Assembly (NCBI GenBank): GCA_002748735.1
Contig: PDTC01000017.1
Span: 1 to 64,000, forward strand
Source: Desulfobulbus propionicus
GTDB taxonomy: Bacteria > Desulfobacterota > Desulfobulbia > Desulfobulbales > Desulfobulbaceae
Length of the DNA: 64,000 nucleotides
Reading direction: 5' to 3'
The notes beneath the pieces were generated by a model. It ran no database searches and was not told where the DNA came from. It saw only the letters and a list, made by a program, of their open reading frames with translations. Positions 9,323 through 18,080 of the stretch are shown in pieces. Position 1 is the stretch's first letter. Each line of letters begins with the position of its first letter. The position numbers and the translations under genes are program-made.

Positions 9323-9386
9323 AACAGCGAGTTGAGCTTCGCACTCGCTGTTCCGGCGTGCGCAGTGCGCCGGAACGCAGAGTTCA
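9323..9386 (+). repeat. Palindromic repeat unit, left copy
   Basis: Begins with aacagcgagttgagc (9323-9337). Its first ten bases pair perfectly with actcgctgtt (9343-9352). A 27-bp palindrome follows at 9350-9376 (arms gttccggcg / cgccggaac), then a CAGAG element. The start block, the 27-bp palindrome (26 of 27 identical) and the CAGAG element recur in the same order and orientation at 10641-10755, on the other side of the AT-rich gene. The arrangement resembles integron attC sites or REP-type elements, but canonical attC core boxes are not met. Confidence 0.6.
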
Positions 9387-9437
9387 CCGGCGAGTGCAAC
9401 GAGTATGGTAAAACGACTTATTAGCTTTTCTTTATTT

Positions 9438-10619
9438 TTATAATGGAATAGTTTTATCTATGAACTCTATCTTCTCGATGTCAATTAAAGTGTTAACACC
9501 ATCTCTGTCGAGTAGGTTATCGGAGACCACTACTTTTTTACTTTTTTTGGTTATGGTGTATTCGTTCAAATTTCCTGAAAAAATAACAGTATTCACGCCC
9601 AAGTTCCCTGTAATACGGTTATTAAGCTGATTAACTCGGACGTTGGAATTTTTATTGCCTGTCAGGGTTACATCTTTAAGGTATTGGGAATGGTGTGTAT
9701 AAGGTAAATTGTTATTAAATTTCAATGAAAAAGTTCCTTCAAAATTGGCATCGATTCGAGCATTGTAAGTCAGATAAGAGTGAAAGAATTTATTATTCAT
9801 TAACCCTGCTCCCATTGGGTCTTCATTAGTAATTTCTTCTCTTGTCTTTGCAATATAAAGTCCCCACATACCATGCGTAGAACTTTCATTCCATGCCCCC
9901 CAAAGTCCGTAGTAACAATCAATTACAGCCGCCAAATATTCTTGTGAAAGGCTATTTTCTGTTTTTAGTTCATCAATCCAGTCATTCTCATCGATTCCCC
10001 AAAGATTTTTTGCTAAACTATTTTCCTGTGCCGCCCGAATTTCGGCTTGAAAGCCAGAAAGTACACCTAGAAATCTATCGTTTCCATCCACTCCAATACC
10101 TGTATCATGAACTAAATGCAAAATTTCCTCGAAAGTTGCATCTCGATGGTTATAATCTTGATTGATATACCAGCTATTACCCTCAACCTGAATTTCATTT
10201 TGATATAACGGCTGCCCTTCTAATTTACTCGCCAAGTTTGTCCCATCATCTTCACCGTTGAGGAGCAATAATATCGCATTATTCTCAGCCATCTTATTAA
10301 CGACTGCAGACTTATCGTCACCATAAAGAGACCCAGGAAAGTTTCTTAAGTAATGCTCTAAGACACTCCTTGCACGAACAATTTGTTCGTTTGTAATATT
10401 ATTCTGCGCAACGATATGTATTAAACCTCCATCAGGGGTCACTACTTTTGTGTAGCGATTAAAATTCGAAATATACTCATCCCCTAAGGATGTGGGTACA
10501 GATTCAATACCAAGTGTTGGATCTATTGAGACGGTCCATAAGGGTGATGCAGAAGATTTTTCGCCATAATCAAAAAATAACAAAGACAATAAGACTAAAA
10601 AGACTAAGTTAATTTTCAT
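9438..10619 (-). CDS. AT-rich secreted protein with putative metallopeptidase motif and RTX-like C-terminus
   Basis: 393 residues with an N-terminal signal peptide (KINLVFLVLLSLLFFDYG). Near residues 165-175 lies FEEILHLVHDTGIG, with an E-x3-H-x2-H-D arrangement that could bind a metal but is not a standard HExxH. The last 70 residues (GVNTVIFSGNLNEYTI ... VVVSDNLLDRDGVNTLIDIEKIEFID) resemble the C-terminal beta-roll cap seen after RTX repeats, although the GGxGxD repeats themselves are missing. The gene is far richer in A+T than its neighbours, has a good ribosome site (AAAGGAG) before its ATG, and is bracketed by two copies of a palindromic repeat. All this points to acquisition. No family was named with confidence. 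Confidence 0.65.
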   Translation of the reverse strand: MKINLVFLVLLSLLFFDYGEKSSASPLWTVSIDPTLGIESVPTSLGDEYISNFNRYTKVVTPDGGLIHIVAQNNITNEQIVRARSVLEHYLRNFPGSLYGDDKSAVVNKMAENNAILLLLNGEDDGTNLASKLEGQPLYQNEIQVEGNSWYINQDYNHRDATFEEILHLVHDTGIGVDGNDRFLGVLSGFQAEIRAAQENSLAKNLWGIDENDWIDELKTENSLSQEYLAAVIDCYYGLWGAWNESSTHGMWGLYIAKTREEITNEDPMGAGLMNNKFFHSYLTYNARIDANFEGTFSLKFNNNLPYTHHSQYLKDVTLTGNKNSNVRVNQLNNRITGNLGVNTVIFSGNLNEYTITKKSKKVVVSDNLLDRDGVNTLIDIEKIEFIDKTIPL

Positions 10620-10640
10620 TAGTTCTCCTTTGCGAGAGCT

Positions 10641-10755
10641 AACAGCGAGTTGAGCGGCTTAGCGGCAGGCCGGCAGACGACGTCTGCCGAGGCTGACGGG
10701 AAGCGCGCTCGAATGATTGGTTCCGGCGTGCGCAGCGCGCCGGAACACAGAGGTT
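10641..10755 (+). repeat. Palindromic repeat unit, right copy (attC-like fold)
   Basis: Starts with aacagcgagttgagc (10641-10655) and ends with the same 27-bp palindrome as the left copy (10720-10746) followed by a CAGAG element. Between them is a long imperfect palindrome. A perfect inner hairpin of ggcagac / gtctgcc (10671-10687) is flanked by gcttagcggcaggcc pairing imperfectly with the stretch around 10690-10704. The outer ttgagcg faces cgctcgaa with one unpaired base. The unpaired base and the ...aac / gtt... ends are features of integron attC sites. The core boxes do not fit the consensus GTTRRRY, so this remains a resemblance. Confidence 0.55.
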
Positions 10756-10780
10756 GGAAGCAAAAGAGGCACAAGCAACA

Positions 10781-12763
10781 TCAGGCTGCCGCTTTTTTAT
10801 CGGCAGAACAAAATCGTTGCACAAGACGTCCCACCGCCTTCAAGGAAAAGGGCTTGATCAATGTTGCGACAAAGTTGTGCTCGGCATAGTTGACCAGAAC
10901 ATCCGAATAACTCTCCCCACTCACTGCCACCAGAGGAGCTGAAGGATCAAGTGTAAAGATCTTTTCTGCCGCAGCCCGTCCTCCCATACCCTCCGAGATA
11001 TTGAGATCGAGCAGCACCAGGTCAAATTTCTGCTTTTCAGCAAAAGCGGCAGCGTACAGCTCAACGGCCTCGGTCCCCTCGCGGACAAGAACGACATCAC
11101 ATCCGTAATGCTTCAACATCTTCTCGATGATGACACGCATCGTCTCATCATCATCTAAAACCAATACTCTCCTGGTACCTTCCTGTTGCCTCAAAGGCGC
11201 CGGCCCCTGCTCCTCCTTTAAGGCCTCAGGGAAGTAGAGCCAGACCGTACAGCCTGCCTGTGGTGCTGAACTGATCCAGACCGCACCACCGTGCTTTTTG
11301 ACAATAGAATGAACAATGGTGAGTCCCAGCCCCACTCCCTTCTGAACCCCCTTCTGTTTAGTGGAAAAATAGGGATCAAAAATTTTGTCTAGCATTTCTG
11401 CGGCAATTCCAGCGCCGTTATCAGTATAGCGGAGACGAATCAACGGCACCTCTGGCAGGGAGCGCCCGATACGGGCCGCCTCGGTTGCCCCATCAACACG
11501 GTCAACCTCGACCTCGATAATACCCTCTCCCTCTGTGGCCTTCAAAGCATTACGAGTGAGGTTGGCCAGTAACTGAATCATCAACTCCGAATCCAGATCC
11601 AGTGGAGGGAGGGCATCAGCAACAACCACGTGAGCGGTAACCTTTGTTTGCGCCAGCTCTTTGGCAAGGACATCGCGGATCAGACCTTCAAGATCGACGC
11701 TTGATTTCTGCAGTAGGTAGGTGTCGGAGAAGGTGGTGAACTTACGGATCAGCCCGGAGGTTAAATCGAGGGCGCGGATCGACTCGTCCAGGAGTTGAGC
11801 AACCTCAGCATCCGTGGTCAACAGGCGGCCCATCTCGATATTACCGTTGATAATGGTGAGGAGGTTATTAAAGTCGTGGGCGATGCCACTAGCCATCAAC
11901 GACATGGCATCGAGCTTCTGAACGCGCTGCAGCTCCCGCTCAAGGCGACGCTGCTGCGCCTCCATACGCTTACGCCTACTCACATCCTTAAATATTGCCA
12001 CCATGAAGTAACCATGGTTTTCCGCCACCGGCACAAGACTCATGGTCAGCTGCCGTTCGCCCATGGGCAACGGTTCATCATAGGTGTAGGTGAACGGTGC
12101 GGTGTTCTCTGCCTTTTCAATACTTCCCATCCATTGCTGCAACTGCAATGCTTCGGGCCTGGGCAGGAAACTACTGAGTGGCCGGCCAAGCATCTGTACT
12201 TCATGGAGACCAAAGAGCGATAAGGCCGCCCGGTTGATCATAACAATCCGCCCCTGGGCATCCAGCTCAACCACGCCCTCGCTCATCTCCGCCAGGACAA
12301 CTTCGCGGTGCTTCTTGCTGACCAGCAGTTCCTCTGTTACCTTTCTGGGAAAGAGGCCTTCCATACCATGAATAAGCTGTTCTCTGCGATTGCCACACGC
12401 ATACTTTTTCAAGGATTCACGAACATGCTTACGCATAGTTTTGGCAGGGCCCTTGGCAATATAGACATCAGCCTCCAGTTTCAGTGTTGCGGCGTTATCT
12501 TCAAGAGCCACTCCGGAAAGAACCACCAGAAAGACATTTTCCAGACCTGGGGTATTACGGATAACATAACTGAGCTTACTGCCATCAATTTTGGGCATCA
12601 CCAGGTCGGTAAAGATAATGTCCGGTCGTGCCTCTTCAATACGATCAAGCGCCTGCAGGCCGTCTTCGGCCTCCATGATCTCGCACCCTTCCTCCTCAAG
12701 TACTGAGGTGACTATCCTGCGGATAACCGGGCTGTTTTCGACAACGAGAACACGGCTAGGCAT
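10781..12763 (-). CDS. Hybrid sensor histidine kinase, REC-PAS-HK-REC
   Basis: About 660 residues. Order: receiver domain (about 1-120, SRVLVVENSPVIRR, phospho-acceptor in IIFTDLVMP), PAS domain (about 165-270), a dimerisation/phosphoacceptor helix with GIAHDFNN (His at about 310), an ATPase lobe (N box NLTRNALKAT, G1 DNGAGI, G2 GVGLGLTIV), and a C-terminal receiver (VLVLDDDETMR, acceptor in VLLDLNISEG). There are no membrane segments, so it is a cytosolic phosphorelay hub. I placed the start at ATG 12763 because it overlaps the stop of the small receiver gene by 8 bp (GATGCCTAG). It closes a leftward operon with two other signalling genes and the CofD-like and kdsB genes. Confidence 0.88.
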   Translation of the reverse strand: MPSRVLVVENSPVIRRIVTSVLEEEGCEIMEAEDGLQALDRIEEARPDIIFTDLVMPKIDGSKLSYVIRNTPGLENVFLVVLSGVALEDNAATLKLEADVYIAKGPAKTMRKHVRESLKKYACGNRREQLIHGMEGLFPRKVTEELLVSKKHREVVLAEMSEGVVELDAQGRIVMINRAALSLFGLHEVQMLGRPLSSFLPRPEALQLQQWMGSIEKAENTAPFTYTYDEPLPMGERQLTMSLVPVAENHGYFMVAIFKDVSRRKRMEAQQRRLERELQRVQKLDAMSLMASGIAHDFNNLLTIINGNIEMGRLLTTDAEVAQLLDESIRALDLTSGLIRKFTTFSDTYLLQKSSVDLEGLIRDVLAKELAQTKVTAHVVVADALPPLDLDSELMIQLLANLTRNALKATEGEGIIEVEVDRVDGATEAARIGRSLPEVPLIRLRYTDNGAGIAAEMLDKIFDPYFSTKQKGVQKGVGLGLTIVHSIVKKHGGAVWISSAPQAGCTVWLYFPEALKEEQGPAPLRQQEGTRRVLVLDDDETMRVIIEKMLKHYGCDVVLVREGTEAVELYAAAFAEKQKFDLVLLDLNISEGMGGRAAAEKIFTLDPSAPLVAVSGESYSDVLVNYAEHNFVATLIKPFSLKAVGRLVQRFCSADKKAAA

Positions 12764-13127
12764 CGACGAGAATCTCCTCAACAGTTCTAACAAACTTCCT
12801 GATATCAAAAGGTTTACTAAATACTTCTGTGGCGCCGAGTTCCAGGGCTGCCGGCAGATAGGCTTCAGGTTCGATTCTGCCACCCCCAGAGATAGCAATA
12901 ATCTTCACTGCAGGATACTCCCTGGTCAGTTTAGCGATGGTTTCAAGGCCTTCCTGCTCGGGCATGATCAAATCTGTCACCACCAGATTGATGTCATGGT
13001 CCTGCATCTGCCGCACCCCCTGGCGCCCGTTTTCCGCCTCGACCACACCATATCCAGCTAATTCCATGGCCTGGCGGAGTAATACTCGCATCTGTTCGTC
13101 ATCATCAATTATCAAAATCTTCTTCAC
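12756..13127 (-). CDS. Single-domain response regulator (CheY-like)
   Basis: 123 residues, only a receiver domain: acidic pocket LIIDDDEQMR, phospho-acceptor Asp in LVVTDLIMPEQEG, the switch Ser in AISGGG and Lys in FSKPFD. With no output domain it must signal by protein contact or relay phosphate. I chose the GTG at 13127, which follows a GGGGAG ribosome site and sits just after the upstream kinase stop (13132). A longer ATG frame would overlap the kinase gene. It lies between two kinases that each carry their own receiver, so it may be the shared diffusible output or a phosphate sink. Confidence 0.87.
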   Translation of the reverse strand: MKKILIIDDDEQMRVLLRQAMELAGYGVVEAENGRQGVRQMQDHDINLVVTDLIMPEQEGLETIAKLTREYPAVKIIAISGGGRIEPEAYLPAALELGATEVFSKPFDIRKFVRTVEEILVDA

Positions 13128-13131
13128 AGGT

Positions 13132-14838
13132 TTACTCCCCGTCTTTAGAGGTCGTCTCCGGAATACCGCCGAGAAGTTCACTGACGGCTCGAGCCAGTTG
13201 GTAGGTGTTTATGGGTTTGGCCATAAAAAGATCAATACCGGCCTGCTCTGCACTTTTTGCATTGACAGCATCGCTGTAGCCGGAACAGAGAATAATGGGA
13301 AGTGTCTCCTGGTACTGACGTAGTTTTTTGGCAAATTCCATTCCGCCCATACCAGGCATGGTCTGATCAGTAATCACCAGGTCAATTTCCTGGGATCTTT
13401 CAAAAAAAACCTGCAACGCCTCCTCTGCATTGGTTGCCGGCAGAACAGTATACCCAAGATACTCTAACATTCGCATGCGCATCTTCACAATATCTTCTTC
13501 ATCATCAACAAAGAGAAGAGTGCCGGTTCCCCTGGGTATAACTGAGCTTTTTTCCTCCTGCTCATCGTTTTCTATGCTTGGGAAAAAAACAGTAAACAGG
13601 GTGCCCTTCCCTGGTGTCGACAAAAAATCGATGCTCCCCTGATGAGCCTCAATAATACCGTGCAGCACGGCCAGCCCCATACCAGCACCGTCACCAACCG
13701 TTCTTGTCGTATAAAAGGGATCAAAAATCCGCCCCTGATCTTCAGGCCTTATCCCCTTGCCAGAATCTTCTACGCTGAGCTGTACCCACCTGCCCGGCTT
13801 GAGGGATTTGTAGCGGACAACATCTTCTTCACTGACAAAGGCGTCCTTGAGTTCAACACGGATCCTGCCCTTTTTGTTCTCCATCGCCTGTACCGCATTG
13901 GTCACAAGAGTTACCAGGACCTGATGCACTTGCCCGGGGTCACCGTAAATACAGCCTGTATCCTCCTGCACGGAAGCATCAAGCTCAATAGAGGCGGGCA
14001 GAGATGCGCGCAGAAGTTTAAGGGCCTCCTTGATGATCAAAGCAATGTTGATTTTTTGCTTGTCAGTTTCTGCCTGACGACTGAATGCAAGAATTTGTCG
14101 GACCAGTTCTTTAGCCCGTTGTCCTGCTTTACGGATCGCCTCGACGTGCCCCTTTATCTCTTCGTTACTAATCGGTGGTGCACTAAAATCTTTACTGAAA
14201 TCATTTCCTGGTAACCGAAACAGCAAAAGGTCTGCATTTCCCAGGATCGCGCCGAGAATATTGTTGAAATCATGTGAAATACCAGCGGCCAGGGTGGAAA
14301 TAGACTCCATCTTTTTTGCATGGATCAACTGCCTCTCCAGATGGCGCTGCGCTGAAATGTCCTTGACAACAAGAGCAAACCCCTCTGTCTTTCCCCTGAT
14401 AACAAAGGGGGAATGGGTGACGAGAAAGATCCTATTCGAGGCTTCATGATGTATCTCCCGTGAATAGATCTCATTGTGCAAACATCCTGAGGTGACCTGG
14501 CACCGCGAACAGGGAACAATATGGTCTCGAAGCAGTTGATGGCAGGTTGCCTCTTCAGCATCCTTGGCCTTGAACTCTAAGCTCAGTTCCTTGGCGGCAC
14601 GGTTGGCCTTGATCACCTTTCGATCCGAGGTGATTATCATGACCGGTTCAGTGATGGCATCAAAGATATTGCGCCAGAAATCAGGCGATTCTTCAAGTAG
14701 GGCAGGAGCGGCTTCGGTATTCTTTTCCCCTGTCTTTTCTAGACGGGAACGCAAGACAAGAACATAGCAGACCAGGGCGGCGATGAGGAGGACAGCAAAC
14801 GTTAAGCCCAACAAAAGACTACCCTGTAACATTCTCAC
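13132..14838 (-). CDS. Membrane-anchored hybrid histidine kinase, TM-PAS-HK-REC
   Basis: 568 residues. One N-terminal membrane helix (LLLGLTFAVLLIAALVCYVL), a PAS domain (about 50-175) containing a Cys cluster (C-x7-9-PCSRCQVTSGC), a kinase core with GISHDFNN (His at about 198), an ATPase lobe (DSGKGI, GAGMGLAVLHGI), then a C-terminal receiver (LLFVDDEEDI, acceptor LVITDQTMPG). The Cys-rich PAS could bind a cofactor or metal or sense redox; this is inference. The start is GTG at 14838 (overlapping the upstream stop, GTGA) or the in-frame ATG six bases later. It is in operon with the CofD-like gene upstream and two further signalling genes downstream. Confidence 0.87.
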   Translation of the reverse strand: MRMLQGSLLLGLTFAVLLIAALVCYVLVLRSRLEKTGEKNTEAAPALLEESPDFWRNIFDAITEPVMIITSDRKVIKANRAAKELSLEFKAKDAEEATCHQLLRDHIVPCSRCQVTSGCLHNEIYSREIHHEASNRIFLVTHSPFVIRGKTEGFALVVKDISAQRHLERQLIHAKKMESISTLAAGISHDFNNILGAILGNADLLLFRLPGNDFSKDFSAPPISNEEIKGHVEAIRKAGQRAKELVRQILAFSRQAETDKQKINIALIIKEALKLLRASLPASIELDASVQEDTGCIYGDPGQVHQVLVTLVTNAVQAMENKKGRIRVELKDAFVSEEDVVRYKSLKPGRWVQLSVEDSGKGIRPEDQGRIFDPFYTTRTVGDGAGMGLAVLHGIIEAHQGSIDFLSTPGKGTLFTVFFPSIENDEQEEKSSVIPRGTGTLLFVDDEEDIVKMRMRMLEYLGYTVLPATNAEEALQVFFERSQEIDLVITDQTMPGMGGMEFAKKLRQYQETLPIILCSGYSDAVNAKSAEQAGIDLFMAKPINTYQLARAVSELLGGIPETTSKDGE

Positions 14839-17207
14839 TCCATTGTTTCACCGGAAAGGCCTCTCAGGTCTTCATTGAAAGTCACCTGCCGAAAAACCCT
14901 GCTGCGAAAAAAAGTAATGGTTCGCTGCCGACGCCGAGCAATCCGTATCTCTTCCGGGATCAATCCTGTAACTTTACTCTGCATTATAGACATTTTATAT
15001 TCTATATTAGCAGCGAAACGATTGTCTAGGTACCAGGCATAAAAAAGACCAAAAAAAAGCCCGGGCGGGGTAAATCCTTCACCGAAGTTGACAACTCGGG
15101 TATACACCCCTGCCTGACGTTCCATGGGGTGCATACGTATCAATCGGAGATACCGGTCAATATCCTCCGCACTGAGATAACAGCGCTGTGCAGATGCATC
15201 CCGTACAGTGAGACGGTACATCAGGCCGACTTCTTCGCCACCTGCTTCAATAAGCGGTACCATCTCCTTCTTACCGGCATAGTTGCCCAGCAGTGACTGC
15301 CCCAGGGCCACCAGAAAGGCCATTTCCAGGCGGTCATGGTCCTCTACCTGATCCTGACGGATCTTAATATGCTGATCCATGGGATCATAAAAGGAATACA
15401 CATTGTCCCATTGCTGACAACGCCGCCAGCTCTCTGTGGAGACAATGGTCACCCCCTTGGCAGAGTGAAGATGCTCAAGAGGGATATCCTGGTGGAGCCA
15501 GACAATCTCCACCAGCCGCTCCAGCAGCCACCGACGCTGCTGATCATCCATGGTGACCTGCTTTCCCGACGTGCTCCTGACTTCCTCTGTGGTCAATGCT
15601 TCAACCTGAACACGGATGGCCCGGTAACGCTGACATATCATCAGTTCGGAAGTCTTGCACAACTCTCCGACCAGCGCTTCCGGCAAGGCCGTGGTTGGCT
15701 GCGGCTGGGGCAGCTGCCCACATTGGCTCAGCCGCCACAGGACCTGGACAGCCCTGGCGACATTGTCTGGATCATGCTGAATTGCCAAGCGTTTTTCAAG
15801 TTTATCTTTGGCAAAGACACTGGCCTGCACAGTTTCAAATCCTAGCTCCGCCACCCGGCTACGATCCAGATAAATGGGTTCCTTCTGTTCAATGGCGTAC
15901 CGCTGTAACACTGAACCGGGAATATCACGGAGATTCAATGCCAGCACATGGGAAAACAGGTCATGGATCCCCCCAGGAATATTACGGTGATAGGCGAGAA
16001 TCAAGTCGGAGACATAAAATTTTCTCTCCCAGGCGTCCCGGGAGGCGTCGGTTTCTCCCTGCTGGACCCAGATGTTGGCAACCAGCAATTTCAACGCCCT
16101 GTGGTTACGACGTACGGCATCAGCTATGCCAGGTATCTGAAAAATGGGAATAATAGAACTGTACAGACTGCCGGGTGCCAGCACAATAATATCCGCTTCT
16201 TCGACAAGTGCAGTAATCGCAGGATGTGGATCCGGTGTTCCGAAGAATTCGACCCACACCCGGTCCACCGGAACGCCACGCATGGCCCGGCTCGATTTCT
16301 CCTCACCTGTGGCCAGCACACCGTTCATATAGAGAAGCTGTAAACGGGCTACAGTTATGGTACAGGGTAACACTGCGTTTTTCGGGACACCGAGGCGGGA
16401 AGCAAGCTCGGCCACGCCTTGAAGAGTGGCTGCCGCAACCACCTCAGGGGCGTCGTCCAGCTGCTTCCCTGTGAAGGCGGAGTCGATGTGCGCAAAGATC
16501 GCGGCTGCCAGCAACAGATTGCCCAGGCACTGTGGTCGCAGAAGCACCGGGTTGAGCCGCGGGTCAGCAAAGAGTTTGTCGATGAGTCCCAGCAGACAGG
16601 TCCGCAGTTCGCCGGGGATATCAGTCAGCTCGACGCCTGTGTCGTGACAAAGAGCCTTCGGAGAGTGGGGAAAAGAGATAAAACGGTAATTGAAAATCCC
16701 ATGCAGTGCCTTGATGGTCCTTACTGTCTGTTGTCGATCCAGGCCATAGAGATCACGTAACGGTTGGTCACGGACACAGGCAAGCAGGACATGGCGGAGG
16801 TCTCCCAGGCCCACCAGCGGCAGATCCTTGAGCAGCTCGCCGGTGGAACCACCATCATCGGTGGTGCAGACCACGCTGTGTACCCGGGGAAACAGCTCTT
16901 TCATTCCAGAAAAAGGCTGTTGCCACCATGTGCGCAGCCGAGAGTCACCACCAATGATACTCGAGAGTCCAGTGCCGCCGCCGAACACGACAACCCTTGC
17001 CTGGCTGGTGTCCATGTCGACGAGTTGTCTGCGGCAATCAGTTAACTGACTGTGCAGCAGAGGGGGAAGGTTATCCGGGCAGCCCTCCAAAACCAGCTGT
17101 ACCATCTTTTCGGCAAAACTGCCCTCACCCAGGGCATCAAGGGCGGAAAACTGCGGAGCGCTCACCTTGAGGAGACGCTCGACCAACTGGTGATATTCAC
17201 TGCTCAT
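14835..17207 (-). CDS. CofD/YvcK-family protein with long C-terminal extension
   Basis: About 790 residues. From about residue 70 the protein follows the YvcK/CofD (UPF0052) fold: VVVFGGGTGLSSIIGG nucleotide-binding loop, CTTDDGGSTGEL, GDLRHVLLA, ITVARLQLLYMNG and IIVLAPGSLYSSIIPIF. YvcK proteins (about 320 residues) bind UDP-sugars and tune cell wall and carbon metabolism; CofD transfers a phospholactate group. This protein is over twice as long. A further 350 or so residues after the core have no match I know. The ATG at 17207 is preferred; the longer frame would run into kdsB. It lies just downstream of kdsB and overlaps the start of a sensor kinase, linking envelope sugar supply to signalling. 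Confidence 0.8.
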   Translation of the reverse strand: MSSEYHQLVERLLKVSAPQFSALDALGEGSFAEKMVQLVLEGCPDNLPPLLHSQLTDCRRQLVDMDTSQARVVVFGGGTGLSSIIGGDSRLRTWWQQPFSGMKELFPRVHSVVCTTDDGGSTGELLKDLPLVGLGDLRHVLLACVRDQPLRDLYGLDRQQTVRTIKALHGIFNYRFISFPHSPKALCHDTGVELTDIPGELRTCLLGLIDKLFADPRLNPVLLRPQCLGNLLLAAAIFAHIDSAFTGKQLDDAPEVVAAATLQGVAELASRLGVPKNAVLPCTITVARLQLLYMNGVLATGEEKSSRAMRGVPVDRVWVEFFGTPDPHPAITALVEEADIIVLAPGSLYSSIIPIFQIPGIADAVRRNHRALKLLVANIWVQQGETDASRDAWERKFYVSDLILAYHRNIPGGIHDLFSHVLALNLRDIPGSVLQRYAIEQKEPIYLDRSRVAELGFETVQASVFAKDKLEKRLAIQHDPDNVARAVQVLWRLSQCGQLPQPQPTTALPEALVGELCKTSELMICQRYRAIRVQVEALTTEEVRSTSGKQVTMDDQQRRWLLERLVEIVWLHQDIPLEHLHSAKGVTIVSTESWRRCQQWDNVYSFYDPMDQHIKIRQDQVEDHDRLEMAFLVALGQSLLGNYAGKKEMVPLIEAGGEEVGLMYRLTVRDASAQRCYLSAEDIDRYLRLIRMHPMERQAGVYTRVVNFGEGFTPPGLFFGLFYAWYLDNRFAANIEYKMSIMQSKVTGLIPEEIRIARRRQRTITFFRSRVFRQVTFNEDLRGLSGETME

Positions 17208-17214
17208 CGAGTAC

Positions 17215-17985
17215 CTATGACTGCGGAGCTTTTCCGGACAGCACCTGTTCAACACGTTTGAGGTCTTGAGGGGTATCCACCTCAATGGAGTCGTACGCTG
17301 TTAACACGACCCGGATGGTGTGACCGTATTGCAGGGCCCGGAGTTGTTCGAGTTTTTCGCACCGCTCCCATTCTCCTTCCGGCAGGCTGACAAAGGTTTG
17401 GAGAAATTCTTTGCGGTAGGCATAAAAACCCAAATGTTTATAGTACGCAGTTGAGACCACATCTTCTGCATGACGTTGAAAGGGAATAGGAGCACGGGAA
17501 AAATAGAGCGCATTGCCCTTGCAGTCGAACACGGTCTTGACATGATTGGGGTCATGGATCTCTTCAGGACGAACGATCCGGTAAATGAGGGTGGCCATGG
17601 GCAGGTGCAGGTCCTCCAACAGGGGCCGGGCCACCTGTTCGATGATCTCCGGAGGAAACAGCGGCTGATCGCCCTGAATATTGACCACCACATCCTGCGC
17701 ATCAATCCCCAGCTTGTCAACGGCCTCGGCAAGCCGGTCCGTTCCGGAAGCATGGTCTGACCGGGTCAGCACATACTCTCCACCAAAGGCATCGACAGCC
17801 GCAGCGATACGCTCATCATCGGTGGCCACCACGGTACGTGAAAGTATTGCGCAGTCCAGTGCACGCTCGACCACGTGCTGAATCATCGGCTTTCCCAAGA
17901 TGTTGGCGAGTGGTTTACCGGTAAATCGGCTGGACGCATAACGGGCCGGGATGATGGCCACAACGGAGGAAGCAGGCTGAAGCAT
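17215..17985 (-). CDS. kdsB: 3-deoxy-manno-octulosonate cytidylyltransferase
   Basis: 256 residues. It activates Kdo as CMP-Kdo for lipopolysaccharide inner-core synthesis in the cytoplasm. Motifs: N-terminal IIPARYASSRFTGKPL (nucleotide-binding loop), VATDDERI, VNIQGDQPLFPPE and HLGFYAYRKEFL. Normal length. The ATG at 17985 is preceded by a strong GGAGG site; the upstream in-frame ATG at 18033 lacks one. It heads a leftward operon with the CofD-like protein (7-bp gap) and three signalling genes. A neighbouring DegT aminotransferase resembles KdnA, so an 8-amino-Kdo substrate is conceivable but unproven. Confidence 0.93.
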   Translation of the reverse strand: MLQPASSVVAIIPARYASSRFTGKPLANILGKPMIQHVVERALDCAILSRTVVATDDERIAAAVDAFGGEYVLTRSDHASGTDRLAEAVDKLGIDAQDVVVNIQGDQPLFPPEIIEQVARPLLEDLHLPMATLIYRIVRPEEIHDPNHVKTVFDCKGNALYFSRAPIPFQRHAEDVVSTAYYKHLGFYAYRKEFLQTFVSLPEGEWERCEKLEQLRALQYGHTIRVVLTAYDSIEVDTPQDLKRVEQVLSGKAPQS

Positions 17986-18080
17986 TTTGACAACCTCCTG
18001 GTTCAATAACGTTTTTCCTCTTTTTTTTCCCAAAGTATGATACAGTTTGCAGCTAAAAAAGTAAACGAGTAAACAAGGTT

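Noticed and set aside
9323-10755. Canonical integron attC sites with an integron cassette
   Set aside because: The core boxes do not match RYYYAAC/GTTRRRY well, the left unit lacks the long variable stem, and there is no integrase in the window. Kept only as a resemblance.
13642-14214. 190-residue plus-strand ORF
   Set aside because: It lies wholly opposite the TM-PAS-kinase gene, which has full domain support; a shadow.
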